In this document: piece after piece, positions 28,642-38,600 of the stretch
Layout of the letters: each line of letters starts with the position of its first letter
How positions within the stretch are numbered: the stretch's first letter is position 1
Assembly (NCBI GenBank): GCA_016183235.1
Contig: JACPFA010000033.1
Coordinates: forward strand, 62,001 to 126,000
Source of the DNA: Deltaproteobacteria bacterium
GTDB lineage: Bacteria; UBA10199; DSSB01; JACPFA01
Direction: 5' to 3'
DNA length: 64,000 nucleotides
Translations under genes and position numbers: made by a program
The notes under the pieces: model-generated
What the model was told of the DNA's origin: nothing
The model's database searches: none
The model's input: only the letters and a program-made list of their open reading frames with translations

Positions 28642-29667
28642 ATGAAGATTCTAGCTATTGAATCCTCCTGCGACGATTTATCACTTTGCATCTACGAAGA
28701 TAAAAAAGTTTTATCGCTAGTGTCAGCTTCTCAAACCGAAGTTCATAGCCCCTTTGGCGGCGTAGTCCCAGAGCTCGCCTCCCGCGAACACTTAAACGGC
28801 ATTGTGCCAACGCTCACCCTTGCCTTAGAAAAAGCTAATCTAACATTGGCTGAGATTGATGCCATCGCAGCCACCTATGCCCCTGGCCTGATTGGTTCTA
28901 TTCTAGTGGGTTTGAGTTTTGCCAAGGCCTTAAGTTATGCACTAAAAAAACCCTTCATCGGCATTCATCATATCGAGGCCCATTTGTTAAGCCCGCTGCT
29001 CGAGGGTGAAATTGATTTCCCCTGTCTGGGGCTGGTGCTCTCCGGGGGTCACACCCATCTTTATAAAATTGCTTCGATTGGAAATTACGAATTGTTGGGA
29101 AAAACCGTCGACGACGCCATTGGAGAGGCGTTTGACAAAGTGGGAAAAATTTTAGCTCTGCCTTACCCTGGTGGCCCCGAGATCGATCGATTAAGTTCTC
29201 AAGGCAATCCCAAACGTTTTCAATTTACTTTTCCCATGGTAAAGTCCAACCCACTTTATGTCAGCTACAGTGGGCTCAAAACCGCAGCAGCGAGCCTTTG
29301 GGAAAGTTTGCAAAAGACCGATACCGAACGGGCCGATTTAGCCGCTAGTTTTCAAGAAATGGCCATTCGTATCATTGAAAGAATGATTGAACGAACCCGA
29401 CATAAAATCGGACTATTGCGCCTGTTAGTATCGGGCGGAGTGGCCTGCAATCGTCGTCTAAGACAAGGCTTAAAAGGACTCGCCGATTCGCAAGGTTTTC
29501 AGATCTTGCTCCCCTCCCCTCGCTATTGCACCGACAACGCCGCCATGGTAGCTCTGGTGGCGGATTTTTACCTGCATAAAGGAATTGTTTCGCCACTTGA
29601 TCTTGATGCCTATGACAGCCAACCACTTGGGGTTTTCCCATCCAATCGAATTAGTCCGACAAGCTAA
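28642..29667 (+). CDS. tsaD: tRNA N6-threonylcarbamoyladenosine synthase catalytic subunit
   Basis: 341 residues: AIESSCDDLSL, ELASREHLNG, ATYAPGLIGSILVGLSFAK, the metal-binding HHIEAH, LVLSGGHTHLY, DDAIGEAFDKVGK and SYSGLKTA, all TsaD landmarks. Transfers the threonylcarbamoyl group to A37 of ANN-decoding tRNAs with TsaB/TsaE (not in the window). It begins 38 nt from the divergent gmhB-like start and overlaps rsmA at its 3' end. Confidence 0.97.
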   Translation: MKILAIESSCDDLSLCIYEDKKVLSLVSASQTEVHSPFGGVVPELASREHLNGIVPTLTLALEKANLTLAEIDAIAATYAPGLIGSILVGLSFAKALSYALKKPFIGIHHIEAHLLSPLLEGEIDFPCLGLVLSGGHTHLYKIASIGNYELLGKTVDDAIGEAFDKVGKILALPYPGGPEIDRLSSQGNPKRFQFTFPMVKSNPLYVSYSGLKTAAASLWESLQKTDTERADLAASFQEMAIRIIERMIERTRHKIGLLRLLVSGGVACNRRLRQGLKGLADSQGFQILLPSPRYCTDNAAMVALVADFYLHKGIVSPLDLDAYDSQPLGVFPSNRISPTS

Positions 29668-30430
29668 GTTAGCTTGCAAAAAATCACTGGGCCAACACCA
29701 TTTAGTTGCGCCTGGGGTGATTAGTAAAATCACAGAGCTAATCCCAACTCAAAGTTCAATCATTGAAATTGGGCCTGGAGCTGGGGTTTTAAGCTGGCCA
29801 CTGGCTACAACCGCAAAAGATTTTTATTTAATCGAAAAAGATTCGATCGCTTATGACTTTTTAAAAAATTTATTCAAAGACTTTCCTCATGTAAAATTAA
29901 TTCACGAAGATTTTTTAGAATTCGACCTTTCGATCTTTCCAACTCAAGCCTACTATATTGTTTCTAATCTCCCCTACAACGTAGGCACGGCAATACTTTT
30001 AAAATTATTAAAACAATTTCCCCACGCTCATCTCATGATCTTAATGTTTCAAAAAGAAGTCGCTGACCGTCTCTTGGCAAAACCCAAAACTAAAAATTAT
30101 GGAAGCCTTTCCGTTTTCGTGCAAACCTTAGCTAAGGTAAATAAAATAAGCGACGTAGAACCAGGGGCATTTCTACCCCCACCCGATGTCCGTTCGACCA
30201 TCGTAAAAATCGAACCTTATCCCACTCAGAAACATTCTCCCAAATTAATCACCCGCTTAGAAAATCTACTTAAAAAAGCCTTCCAACAACGCCGCAAAAT
30301 GTTAAAAGGCACCTTAAAGGGATTTTTCCCTCCGAACCAATTAGATAGCTTATTAAAAAAATTCGGAAATCCCAAAGCCCGCCCCGAAGAACTCACCCCC
30401 AACCAATGGCAGGAATTAGCAACCTCTTAA
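29606..30430 (+). CDS. rsmA: 16S rRNA dimethyladenosine transferase
   Basis: About 274 residues. CKKSLGQHHLVAPGVISKI, IIEIGPGAGVLSWPLA, HEDFLEF, VSNLPYNVGTAILLK (NLPY catalytic loop), FQKEVADRLLAKP and PGAFLPPPDVRSTIVKI identify RsmA/KsgA, which dimethylates two adenines in helix 45. The start is uncertain: ATG at 29606 or 29612, or a TTG at 29585; none has a clear ribosome site, and all lie inside tsaD, so translational coupling is probable. Two large palindromes follow the stop. Confidence 0.93.
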   Translation: MPMTANHLGFSHPIELVRQAKLACKKSLGQHHLVAPGVISKITELIPTQSSIIEIGPGAGVLSWPLATTAKDFYLIEKDSIAYDFLKNLFKDFPHVKLIHEDFLEFDLSIFPTQAYYIVSNLPYNVGTAILLKLLKQFPHAHLMILMFQKEVADRLLAKPKTKNYGSLSVFVQTLAKVNKISDVEPGAFLPPPDVRSTIVKIEPYPTQKHSPKLITRLENLLKKAFQQRRKMLKGTLKGFFPPNQLDSLLKKFGNPKARPEELTPNQWQELATS

Positions 30431-30464
30431 CGACTGAGACAGCTTCGTCAAATTAACGCACCTA

Positions 30465-30651
30465 AAAAGTTTTACTGAAGTCGGCAGAGGCTTCCAGGGG
30501 TCCGTGTCGTCCGGCGGTTACGGCCGCCGGACGCACTCAAAGTCTCAGCTTTCACGGCTATATAGCCATAGTGGTGAAAGCTGGAGTTTACCCTGAGCGA
30601 AGCGACAGGGACAAACCCCTTCCAGCCTCAGCCAACTTCAGTAAAACTTTT
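30465..30651. repeat. Palindromic element P-E downstream of rsmA
   Basis: Arms 30465-30500 and 30616-30651 (36 bp, pairing with a few mismatches). The interior has three further hairpins: CCGGCGG/CCGCCGG near 30510-30530, AGCTTTCAC/GTGAAAGCT around 30547-30583, and CCCTG/CAGGG around 30590-30610. Single copy here. It begins 34 nt after the rsmA stop. Confidence 0.8.
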
Positions 30652-30677
30652 CATATTTCTCAAATATTTGAAGAGAA

Positions 30678-30850
30678 GTCTTTTCGAGGTAGGGAGAGGT
30701 CAAGGGAGAGCCTTTTAGCGCAGAAGGTCGGATCCAACGCATGCGCCTCAGGACAGGCTCCGGAGGGCGTCTGTCCCTCGCAATGACAGATGCCCTCATA
30801 GGCCGACCGGGCGCGGGCTCTCCATTGGCCTCTCCCTACCTCGAAAAGAC
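30678..30850. repeat. Palindromic element P-D copy 1
   Basis: Arms 30678-30712 and 30816-30850 (35 bp, three mismatches). The core shares GAGAGCCTTTTAGCGCAG, CCTCAGGACAGGCTCCGG and CCGACCGGGCGCGGGCTC with P-D copy 2 at 47941-48215. At its centre only a stub of R1 remains (TCTGTC and CTCGCAATGACAGA), where copy 2 carries a whole R1. Confidence 0.85.
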
Positions 30851-30894
30851 GTGACCCTAATTGAAGAACTAAATGGAAGATTGCCACGCTCGTT

Positions 30895-30968
30895 ATCATG
30901 GGTCCCCGCCTTCGCGAGGATGACACCGCTCGCAATGACAGATGAGCCCTGCTGGACTCGGAATGACA
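30895..30968. repeat. Fragments of small palindromic repeats
   Basis: ATCATGGGTCCCCGCC, GCGAGGATGAC, CTCGCAATGACAGATGAG and GGAATGACATGAC follow one another. They look like partial R1-type and REP-type pieces. The whole stretch 30431-31022 holds repeats and no credible gene. Confidence 0.55.
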
Positions 30969-30990
30969 TGACTTCTATTAATGACTAGAC

Positions 30991-31018
30991 AAACCTAATG
31001 GGCGTAGGTAGGTTTTTT
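30991..31018 (+). terminator. Terminator-like hairpin just before the deoxynucleoside kinase start
   Basis: AAACCTA (30991-30997) pairs with TAGGTTT (31009-31015), followed by TTT to 31018, four bases before the ATG at 31023. It could terminate transcripts entering from upstream or sequester the start; no other ribosome site is visible. Confidence 0.5.
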
Positions 31019-31022
31019 GCTT

Positions 31023-31685
31023 ATGGAGCGCTCATTCCGTTACATTGCTGTGGAAGGGCCCATTGGAGCGGGCAAGACAACCCTTGCCACCAAGATCGCT
31101 CAAGATTTATCTGCTCGACTTATTTTGGAAGAAGCGGAAAAAAATCCTTTTTTGGCCCAATTTTATCAAAACCTAGACCACAAAGGAGGTTATGCCTTTC
31201 AAACTCAAGTTTTCTTTTTGCTCTCTCGTTTCAAACAACAACAAGAATTGGCTCAACAAGATCTCTTTTCTACCACCCAAGTTTCGGATTACATTTTTGC
31301 CAAAGATCGAATTTTTGCTTTTCTCAATCTTGAGCAAGAAGAAATTTCCCTCTACGACAAACTTTATCAAACTTTAGATACCCGCGTGGTAAAACCTGAT
31401 CTGGTAATCTTTTTACAAGCTAGCCTTGAAACCCTAAAAGGCCGCATTAAAAACCGTGGGGTTGCTTATGAAAAACAAATCACTGATGAATACTTAGAAA
31501 ATTTATGTCAGGCTTATAATCAGTTTTTCTTTCAATACAATGAGGCACCGCTTTTAACTATTAATTGTAGTGAAATCGATATCATTAATGAAGAAGCAGA
31601 TTACAAACGTCTCATTCGTGAAATCGCCAATATGGAAAAATCAAAATTAACCCGTCATTATGTTAGCATCAGCAGCAAAAAATAA
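31023..31685 (+). CDS. Deoxynucleoside kinase (deoxyguanosine/deoxyadenosine kinase family)
   Basis: 220 residues from ATG 31023 (a TTG at 31017 is in frame but within the hairpin's T run). P-loop VEGPIGAGKTTLATKIA, RLILEEAEKNPFL, TQVFFLLSRFKQQQ, VSDYIFAKDRIFAFLNL and a lid-like LKGRIKNRG match bacterial dGK/dAK proteins that phosphorylate purine deoxynucleosides for salvage. It heads a run with panB-panC, overlapping panB by 26 nt. The same family pairing (dNK beside pan genes) is plausible but its reason is unknown to me. Confidence 0.85.
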   Translation: MERSFRYIAVEGPIGAGKTTLATKIAQDLSARLILEEAEKNPFLAQFYQNLDHKGGYAFQTQVFFLLSRFKQQQELAQQDLFSTTQVSDYIFAKDRIFAFLNLEQEEISLYDKLYQTLDTRVVKPDLVIFLQASLETLKGRIKNRGVAYEKQITDEYLENLCQAYNQFFFQYNEAPLLTINCSEIDIINEEADYKRLIREIANMEKSKLTRHYVSISSKK

Positions 31686-32457
31686 AATCACCGTCCCACA
31701 AATCATACAGGCCAAACGTCGAGAAAAACTGGCCATGGTGACAGCTTATGATTACACCATGGCAAGGTTCGTTGATGCAGCAGGCGTCGATATTATCTTA
31801 GTCGGTGATTCATTAGGCATGGTGATTCAAGGAAAAAAGAACACCTTAAGCGTCACCATGGAACAGATGATTTATCATACCCGTTGCGTGGCCCAAGGCG
31901 CCCGCCATGCCCATGTGGTTTTAGATATGCCTTTCTTAAGTTATCAAGCTTCAAAACAAGATGCCATCAAACATGCAGGCCTTGCTCTAAAAAAGGGAAA
32001 GGCCGAATCGATTAAATTAGAAGGTGGAGTGGAGATTGCTGAGATTGTTAAAACCCTCACCGCTCTGGGCATACCCGTCATGGGACATGTGGGCTTAAAG
32101 CCCCAACATGTTCATGCCATGGGTGGTTTTAAAATTCAGGGCAAAACTCCTGTAGCCGCCAAAAAAATCTTGCAAGATGCCATTGCTCTGCAGGCCGCTG
32201 GGGCTTATGGTTTGGTGTTGGAAGGTATCCCACATGTACTCGCTAAAAAAATTACCAAGGCTCTAAAAATCCCCACCATCGGGATTGGCTCTGGAGTGCA
32301 CTGTGATGGCCAAGTGTTGGTTTGCTACGATTTATTAGGGATGAATCCTGATTTTACACCTAGCTTTGTTAAACAATTTGCCAAAATAGGCCCTGCTATT
32401 AAAACAGGGGTTAGCCAATTTGTAAAAGAGGTTAAATCAGGAGTTTTTCCCTCATGA
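31660..32457 (+). CDS. panB: 3-methyl-2-oxobutanoate hydroxymethyltransferase
   Basis: 265 residues. MVTAYDYTMARFVDAAGVD, ILVGDSLGMV, MPFLSYQ, KLEGGVEIAEIV, MGHVGLKPQHVHAMGG and IGIGSGVHCDGQVLV are PanB signatures. Adds the hydroxymethyl group from methylene-THF to alpha-ketoisovalerate, first step to pantothenate. Its first codons overlap the preceding kinase and its stop overlaps panC (ATGA). Confidence 0.97.
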   Translation: MLASAAKNKITVPQIIQAKRREKLAMVTAYDYTMARFVDAAGVDIILVGDSLGMVIQGKKNTLSVTMEQMIYHTRCVAQGARHAHVVLDMPFLSYQASKQDAIKHAGLALKKGKAESIKLEGGVEIAEIVKTLTALGIPVMGHVGLKPQHVHAMGGFKIQGKTPVAAKKILQDAIALQAAGAYGLVLEGIPHVLAKKITKALKIPTIGIGSGVHCDGQVLVCYDLLGMNPDFTPSFVKQFAKIGPAIKTGVSQFVKEVKSGVFPS

Positions 32458-33293
32458 AAATGCTTAGCTCCAGCCTCGAAACGTTTGATTATTTACAAAA
32501 TTTAAAACACCAAAAAAAAACCATCGGTTTTGTGCCCACCATGGGCTACCTCCACCCGGGGCATCTTTCACTCGTTGATATTGCCGCACAACACACCGAC
32601 ATTGTGGTGATGAGTATCTACGTTAACCCCACTCAATTTGGCCCTAATGAAGATTTTGAAAAATACCCCCGCGATTTAAATCGTGACATCCAGTTAATCG
32701 AAAAAAAAGTTGATGTTTTATTTACGCCAGAAACGAACGACATCTATGGTTTAAAAAATATCCCGGTGTGGAAAGATCAAAACAACCTGGAGTCTAAATT
32801 GTGTGGCAAATCGCGGCCTGGGCATTTTAAAGGAGTCTCTGAGATCGTTTTGCGTTTATTCAAAGTGGTTGATCCTCACGTGGCAGTTTTTGGAGAAAAA
32901 GATTATCAACAATTAACGCTCATCCGACACATGGTTGAAGATTTGGGTTTGAAAATAAAAATTTTGGGTGGCCCCACCCTACGAGACAGTGACGAACTGG
33001 CACTGAGCAGTCGTAATGTTTACTTAAAACCAGAATCTAGAAAAGAGGCCTTGACCTTATATGAAGCTATTCAATTGGCGCAAAATTTGGTAAAAAAAGG
33101 CGAGTTGAGCGTTGCTAATATAAAGGCTGCATTAATGAGACTTTTTAATTCTCATCCTAACCTCGAAATTGATTATGTAGAGATTGTTAATGCCCATACC
33201 CTTGCCCCTCTAGAAAAAATCAATGAACCTGCTCGGCTGATGCTGGCCATCAAAATCCAAGGAGTTCGTCTGATTGATAATGCAAGCCTATGA
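32454..33293 (+). CDS. panC: Pantothenate synthetase
   Basis: 279 residues. GFVPTMGYLHPGHLSLV (HIGH-like motif), VNPTQFGPNEDFEKYPRD, CGKSRPGHFKGVSEIVLRL, FGEKDYQQLTLIRHMV and LRDSDELALSSRNVYL. Joins pantoate and beta-alanine with ATP. Overlaps panB by 4 nt and the next gene by 4 nt, so panB-panC and the amidohydrolase-like gene are one transcript. Confidence 0.97.
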   Translation: MKMLSSSLETFDYLQNLKHQKKTIGFVPTMGYLHPGHLSLVDIAAQHTDIVVMSIYVNPTQFGPNEDFEKYPRDLNRDIQLIEKKVDVLFTPETNDIYGLKNIPVWKDQNNLESKLCGKSRPGHFKGVSEIVLRLFKVVDPHVAVFGEKDYQQLTLIRHMVEDLGLKIKILGGPTLRDSDELALSSRNVYLKPESRKEALTLYEAIQLAQNLVKKGELSVANIKAALMRLFNSHPNLEIDYVEIVNAHTLAPLEKINEPARLMLAIKIQGVRLIDNASL

Positions 33294-34573
33294 CTAAAGA
33301 TGTTCAAATCATTACGGCCGACTTTGTGCTTCCCATTGAAGACCCACCCTTTGAACAAGGCGGTGTAGCCATTGCTGAGGGAGCCATTCTTGCGATGGGT
33401 TCAAAAGAAAAACTTTCCCAACAATTTCCTCGCGGCAATCCAACCCACTTTGCCCAAGGGGCTTTACTCCCAGGGCTTATTAACCCCCATTTAATCGTCG
33501 ACGCCAATGCCTTAGCCAGGCGACTCAAGCCTTGGCTTGACCCTAACAACGAACATTTTAACTTTGTGGAATGGCTACTTACTTACGCTGAATTAAAAAG
33601 CCAATTATCACCTGAAGAACTTTCGGCTTCGATCCAAAGTAATTTAATTAAAACTCAAAGCGCCGGCATTACCACGCTAGGTGCGGTAAGTTCTTGGGAT
33701 GATAGCATTCAACTCTATGAAAAATCGCCCTTGAGAATCGTAGCCTTTGCCGAAATTTTGAACCTCAACAAACAAAAAGCCGCCCACGATTTTGAAAGTG
33801 CTATCAGTAACATTGAAAAAATAGCCGAACATGAGTTGAAACGCATCACCCCAGGGTTAGCCCCTTTTTCCGCCTTCACTTTATCAAAAAATTTACTTAA
33901 AATTTTGGCCCAACATGCCGATGAATATCATTTGCCCGTTCACCTCCACGTGGCCGAAACGTTTAGCGAGATGGAATTTTTTTATGCTTCAAAAGGAGAT
34001 ATTACCGACCACTTGTTTCCCGAAGCCGGCTGGAAAGAAATTCCCCCACCCCATCAAATGACTCCTATTCAATATTTACGTGAAATTGATTTTTTAAAAC
34101 CCAATCTTATTTTAATGGGCTGCCTTCACTTGGGCGCCACTGACCTGGCCATTTTAGAACAAGCCCATGCTAAAATTTTACTCGCCCCGCAGGCCTTTTA
34201 CCGGCTTAAGTTGGGTGAAATCCCTTTTCAAAAAACTTTTGCCGCTTCTCTTACCACAGCATTGGCCACCCTCGGCTCTCCTTGGGGAGGGGGAATTTCG
34301 TTGTGGGAAGAATTACGTGCCACTACGACTCACTTAGAAAAAAATGGGGTGGTTTTTAGCTATGAAGATTTACTCAAAAAAGTAACCCTTGATGCAGCCA
34401 AGTGCTTACTCATAGAACAACAAATTGGTAGTTTGAAAAAAGATAAACGGGCTGATCTGTTGGTGATTAACACGCAAGCCAAAGACACAGCGGCACTGGC
34501 GGAACGCCTTGTTTTAGATACGGATGAAGCGAATGTGCAAGCCATGTGGGTAGATGGCAATCGGGTTTCTTAA
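33290..34573 (+). CDS. Amidohydrolase-superfamily protein lacking key metal ligands (possible pseudoenzyme)
   Basis: 427 residues with the overall COG0402 (cytosine/aminofutalosine deaminase-like) layout: N- and C-terminal composite beta domain (FVLPIEDPP..., LKKDKRADLLVINT) around a TIM barrel with PVHLHVAETFSEMEFF and LAPQAFYRLKLGEIP. Two metal-site motifs are broken: the usual PGLxNxHxH reads PGLINPHLIV (second His missing) and the usual LGTDS/G reads LGSPWGGG (Asp missing). The ORF is intact and translationally coupled to panC. Either it has a different chemistry or it has no catalytic role. Its 3' end overlaps the convergent next gene by 4 nt. Confidence 0.75.
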   Translation: MTKDVQIITADFVLPIEDPPFEQGGVAIAEGAILAMGSKEKLSQQFPRGNPTHFAQGALLPGLINPHLIVDANALARRLKPWLDPNNEHFNFVEWLLTYAELKSQLSPEELSASIQSNLIKTQSAGITTLGAVSSWDDSIQLYEKSPLRIVAFAEILNLNKQKAAHDFESAISNIEKIAEHELKRITPGLAPFSAFTLSKNLLKILAQHADEYHLPVHLHVAETFSEMEFFYASKGDITDHLFPEAGWKEIPPPHQMTPIQYLREIDFLKPNLILMGCLHLGATDLAILEQAHAKILLAPQAFYRLKLGEIPFQKTFAASLTTALATLGSPWGGGISLWEELRATTTHLEKNGVVFSYEDLLKKVTLDAAKCLLIEQQIGSLKKDKRADLLVINTQAKDTAALAERLVLDTDEANVQAMWVDGNRVS

Positions 34574-35181
34574 CGCACGGTTAGGCTCACGATGTCTTCC
34601 CCGCATTCGTTAAGGAAAATCGTATAACCAAAAATTTTTACAGAAACCGGTTGAATGGGCTTGCGAGTATTTTGCGATACTAATTCAATCTCTTTCTTTT
34701 TACCCCCTGAAGAAATTTCTAAAAACATCCCCACAACCCCTTCATGAGTACAATCATAACCTTCTTGACAAAGGGTATTAATAAAATTTTTACCAAAAAT
34801 TTTTAAAGTTTTATTGCCGTCTTGTAATAGGGCGGTTTGGGCAACCCCTAAAAAGAATTCTTGGCCAAGGGTGATGGGAATTTGATGAGTTAATAAATCG
34901 TGAGAAGGAATTTTGCCTTGGGTCACCTGGAAAGATTTAGCAGCAAAGACCCCGTTGGGTTGACTCTGCCCCTCTACCTCAACATAATCACCAGGTTTTA
35001 CTTTTTGACCCCCAGCTGAACCACTTAAATAAACCCGAACGATGGGAGGGACTTCTACTGAAAAGCTTCTCCCACTAGGATGCACTGACTTAACAATGCC
35101 CTTGATGGTTTCTGCTTGAACAACGTACGGAACAATCAAAAACCACAAACTAAACCCAATTGTTTTCCACTTCCACATCAT
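34570..35181 (-). CDS. Secreted OB-like protein, function unknown
   Basis: 203 residues with a signal peptide (cleavage after VVQA). Residues about 25-80 read KGIVKSVHPSGRSFSVEV...KVKPGDYVEVEGQ, a pattern common in DUF5666-like or OB-fold repeats. The C-terminal half has FLGVAQTALLQ and LKIFGKNFINTLC with three Cys. No enzyme motif. Convergent with the preceding gene, with a 4-nt tail overlap. Confidence 0.6.
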   Translation of the reverse strand: MMWKWKTIGFSLWFLIVPYVVQAETIKGIVKSVHPSGRSFSVEVPPIVRVYLSGSAGGQKVKPGDYVEVEGQSQPNGVFAAKSFQVTQGKIPSHDLLTHQIPITLGQEFFLGVAQTALLQDGNKTLKIFGKNFINTLCQEGYDCTHEGVVGMFLEISSGGKKKEIELVSQNTRKPIQPVSVKIFGYTIFLNECGEDIVSLTVR

Positions 35182-35190
35182 ACTGATAGA

Positions 35191-35220
35191 CCTGTTGAAG
35201 GTTTTTTAAACCTTCAACAG
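35191..35220. terminator. Hairpin between HU and the OB-like gene
   Basis: CCTGTTGAAGG and CCTTCAACAG pair around an A/T-rich loop, about 21 nt after the HU stop codon on the minus strand. A weak terminator of the HU transcript is likely; it lacks a long T run. Confidence 0.55.
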
Positions 35221-35241
35221 ATCATCATTTGAAAAATCAAT

Positions 35242-35529
35242 CTACTTCTTGCCAAGGATAGAATCTTTGGCAGCTTTAGCAACACGGAACTTCACAACCT
35301 TTTTGGCTGGAATTTTAATAGGCTCACCCGTTTGTGGATTGCGACCAATTCTAGCTTTGCGGTTTACAAGTACCAGTTTCCCCAACCCAGGAAGGGTAAA
35401 AGAATTTTTGGCTTCACGATAAGCAAGCTTAACGAGCTCTTCAAAAAATATTACGATCTCCTTCTTAGTTTTATCAAGTTTCTTAGCAATGGCATCGACA
35501 GTCTGTGACTTGGTCAACGGCTTCGACAT
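35242..35529 (-). CDS. hup: HU-family DNA-binding protein
   Basis: 95 residues. Typical HU length and motifs: helix MSKPLTKSQTVDAIAKKL, FTLPGLGKLVLVNRKARIGRNPQTGEPIKIPAKKV (the DNA-wrapping arm with Arg-Asn-Pro) and a Lys-rich C-terminus FRVAKAAKDSILGKK. AGAGGAG stands at good spacing before the ATG. Non-specific chromosome architecture; IHF is less likely because the arm and the N-terminus are HU-like. Transcribed alone. Confidence 0.93.
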   Translation of the reverse strand: MSKPLTKSQTVDAIAKKLDKTKKEIVIFFEELVKLAYREAKNSFTLPGLGKLVLVNRKARIGRNPQTGEPIKIPAKKVVKFRVAKAAKDSILGKK

Positions 35530-35630
35530 AATTTGACTCCTCTATGTTAATAGGTTGAATTGTTAATGGAGTTACAAATAGCAAGGTTTTATGGGGTTGT
35601 CGACAGTTTTAATGTAAAAAAGTGCGATTT

Positions 35631-38600
35631 TTAGGGGCTTTTTTGTAAGTTCAACCTTTTTTCGAACGGAAACAGGGCGTGCTGTGCAACCAGGAAAAGT
35701 GGAATCAACAAAAACGAAAAAAGCGTGCCCAACGTTAAGCCCCAACTCATAGCCAATGCCATAGGCCGAACAAACGGATCGGAGCCCCCCAACCCATAAG
35801 CGGTGGGCATAGTCCCCAACACGGTGGTAAGGGTGGTAAGGATGGCCGGCCGCAGACGCAACCGACAGCCTTGTAACAGGGCATCTTTAAAGGTAGCCCC
35901 CTTCGCCAGTTGACGATTAAAAAACTCAACGATTAAGATGGCGCTATCGACCACCACCCCTGCCATCCCCACCAACCCCAACATGGCCAAGAAATTAAGA
36001 TTAAGCCCATGACTAAAAAACGCAAAATAAATCCCCACCACCCCTAAAGGAATCGTAAACATAATCATAAAAGGTTGAACCACCGAGCGTAGGGTTGCAG
36101 CAATAATCACAAAGATGAGAAAGAGAGCCACGAGAAAGGCCTTGGTTAGTTGGCCCATACTTTCTTGAATATCTTCAAGCTCACCCCCAAATTCCACAAG
36201 CACCCCTGGAAATTGGCTTTGAATTTTTTGCAGTTCGGCCTCCATCTTTCGATTCACAGCAATGGGAGTGGTTGTTGAAATATCGACATTGGCCGATACC
36301 GTAATAACCCGTTGACGATCTTCATGTTTGATCGCTGAAAAAATTTGGCCCGTTTGAAAAGCCCCTAGGGATTTAAGTGGAATCAAATTCCCTTTAGCAT
36401 TTGCCACAAAAATATTCTCCAAGGTGCTGGCTTTTTTACGTTCGGTTTCAGGGAATCGCACCACAACATCAATATCTTCATCACCTTCTCGAATATGCGT
36501 CGCCACATTACCTTCCATGGCGGTCCGCACCGCTATGGCCACATCTTCAAAGCTAAGCCCTGCCTGGCTTAAACTATCTTGGCTTAAGATAGCTTTAAGT
36601 TCTTGATTGCCAATATCAAAATCTCTTTTCACATCTAAAACGCCGGTGAGCTTTTGCAGCTCTTGGATGCCAATGCTACTGGCCTGAATCAACCTGTTTA
36701 AATCGTCGCCCTTAAACTTAAGTTCTACCGGCCGTTTGCGGCTGGGGTTATGCACCACTTCATCAAAAGAAATCTTTTTGAATCCGGTAAGTTTATCGGT
36801 TTGTTCTCGTAGGGCCTGAATAATTTCTATTGAACTGCGCTTGCGATCGACCTCGGGGACTAAATGCACCATGATTTGCCCGAGGTAAGGTTCGCGCTGG
36901 GTGAGATCATCGCGCGGATGAAGTTGCACAATCCCCCCTTCGGTGACAAAATCTTCAACTTCGGTGGAAGGCAGGGCTGCTAGGAGTGCTTCAATTTCTT
37001 TTAATTTCTCCATGGTTTTTTCTACCGGCGCACCTTGTTCAAGTTCAACGCGAACAAAAAATCGGTCGACCCCACCGGTCGGAAAGTGAACATAAGGAAT
37101 GACTCGAGAACCAACCACTAAAAGAAAACCGGTAAGCAAAACAGCCCCTACACTTAAAAAAACGGCCGTTTTTTTCAAATTGGCAATGGCAGATAAATAC
37201 TTGCCATAGCTGCGATCAAGGAATGACATCACTCTGGAGCGTTTAACTTCAACGACCTTGCCCTTCGCCCACTTAGAAAGTTCAAGCATGTGGTTGGGCA
37301 AAATAAATAGCGCCTCTACTAAAGAAACACTCAACGCTAAGGTGATAATCAGGGGAATTTGCCGCACAAATTTACCCGTTAAATCAGACATCATCAAAAG
37401 AGGAACAAAAGCGGTAATCGTTGTTAAAACCGTCGCCATGATGGGGCGAGTCACTTCTGCAGAACCGTGCAGCACAGCATCCTGATAATTTTTACCCGAT
37501 TCTAAATGCCGCTGAATGTTCTCGGCCATCACCAGGTCTTCATCTACCAGCATACCCGACACCATAATAAGCCCAAACATAGAAAGTAAATTAATGGAAA
37601 GCCCCGTCATTTTCATCAGAGCTAAGGTGCCCAAGAAAGCAATGGCCATTCCAAACAAGGCACTGAGCGCTGCACGTTTGGATAGGAAAAAAATTAAAGG
37701 GATCAATAAAAAAATCAAACCGTAGGTGCCATTATTTAACAACACATTGAGCCGACGTTTGACAAAATAAGTCATGTCGTTGTGTACACTCACCTGAATG
37801 CCCGCTGGTTTACGTTTGGAATATTCAGCAAGTTTAAGCTTCACTTCATCCATGAGACGAATAGCATCGTAACTACTACGTTTGATGATGAGAAGATTGG
37901 TGGCCTCACGCCCGTTGGTACGTAAAGGATAATTATTTTCTTCAAACCCAAAACTCACTTGTGCGACATCTTTGATCTTAATGGAATAGCCCGCATCGTT
38001 ACTGCGCAACACAATATTTTCAATTTCAACCTGGGTTTCAAATTCACCCGAAACACGCAATAAATGCTCTTTACCCCCTTCTACCACCCTGCCCCCTGGC
38101 ACATTGACATTGGTCTTTTTCAATACCTGCACCACTTCATTCAACGAAACATGGTAAAGCTTTAATTTTTCAGGATCGACATAAACAGAAAATTCAGGAT
38201 CTCGGTAACCTTTACGTTGAATCGAAGAAATACCCTTCATATCGAGTAATATGGTTTCTAAAAAACTCACTTCTTGCCGTAAAATTTTTGGATCTACTTC
38301 TCCCGCAATAGAAATTTCTGCCAAAGGGTCGCCCTTGGTGGTAATTTCTTGAACTACGGGTTTATCTTCTAGGTCGCTTGGCAAGTCTTCGACACGATCA
38401 ACGGCCCGCTGAATATTATTAATAATTTTGCTTTTATCCGAGGCATCGGGCTCAAGGGTAAGATTGATAATTGAAATACCTTCTGCCGAAACCGAACTGG
38501 TCTTTTTAATGTCATCAACCTCTTTTAATTCTTTTTCGATCGGTAGGGTGATGAGTTTTTCAATTTGAGCGGCAGTGGCTCCGGGGTAGCGAGTTTGAAT

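Noticed and set aside
30571-30935. Reading frames of 70-90 codons in the gap after rsmA, on both strands
   Set aside because: They run through palindromes P-E and P-D copy 1; the residues reflect repeat DNA and neither frame has a ribosome site or a family-like pattern.
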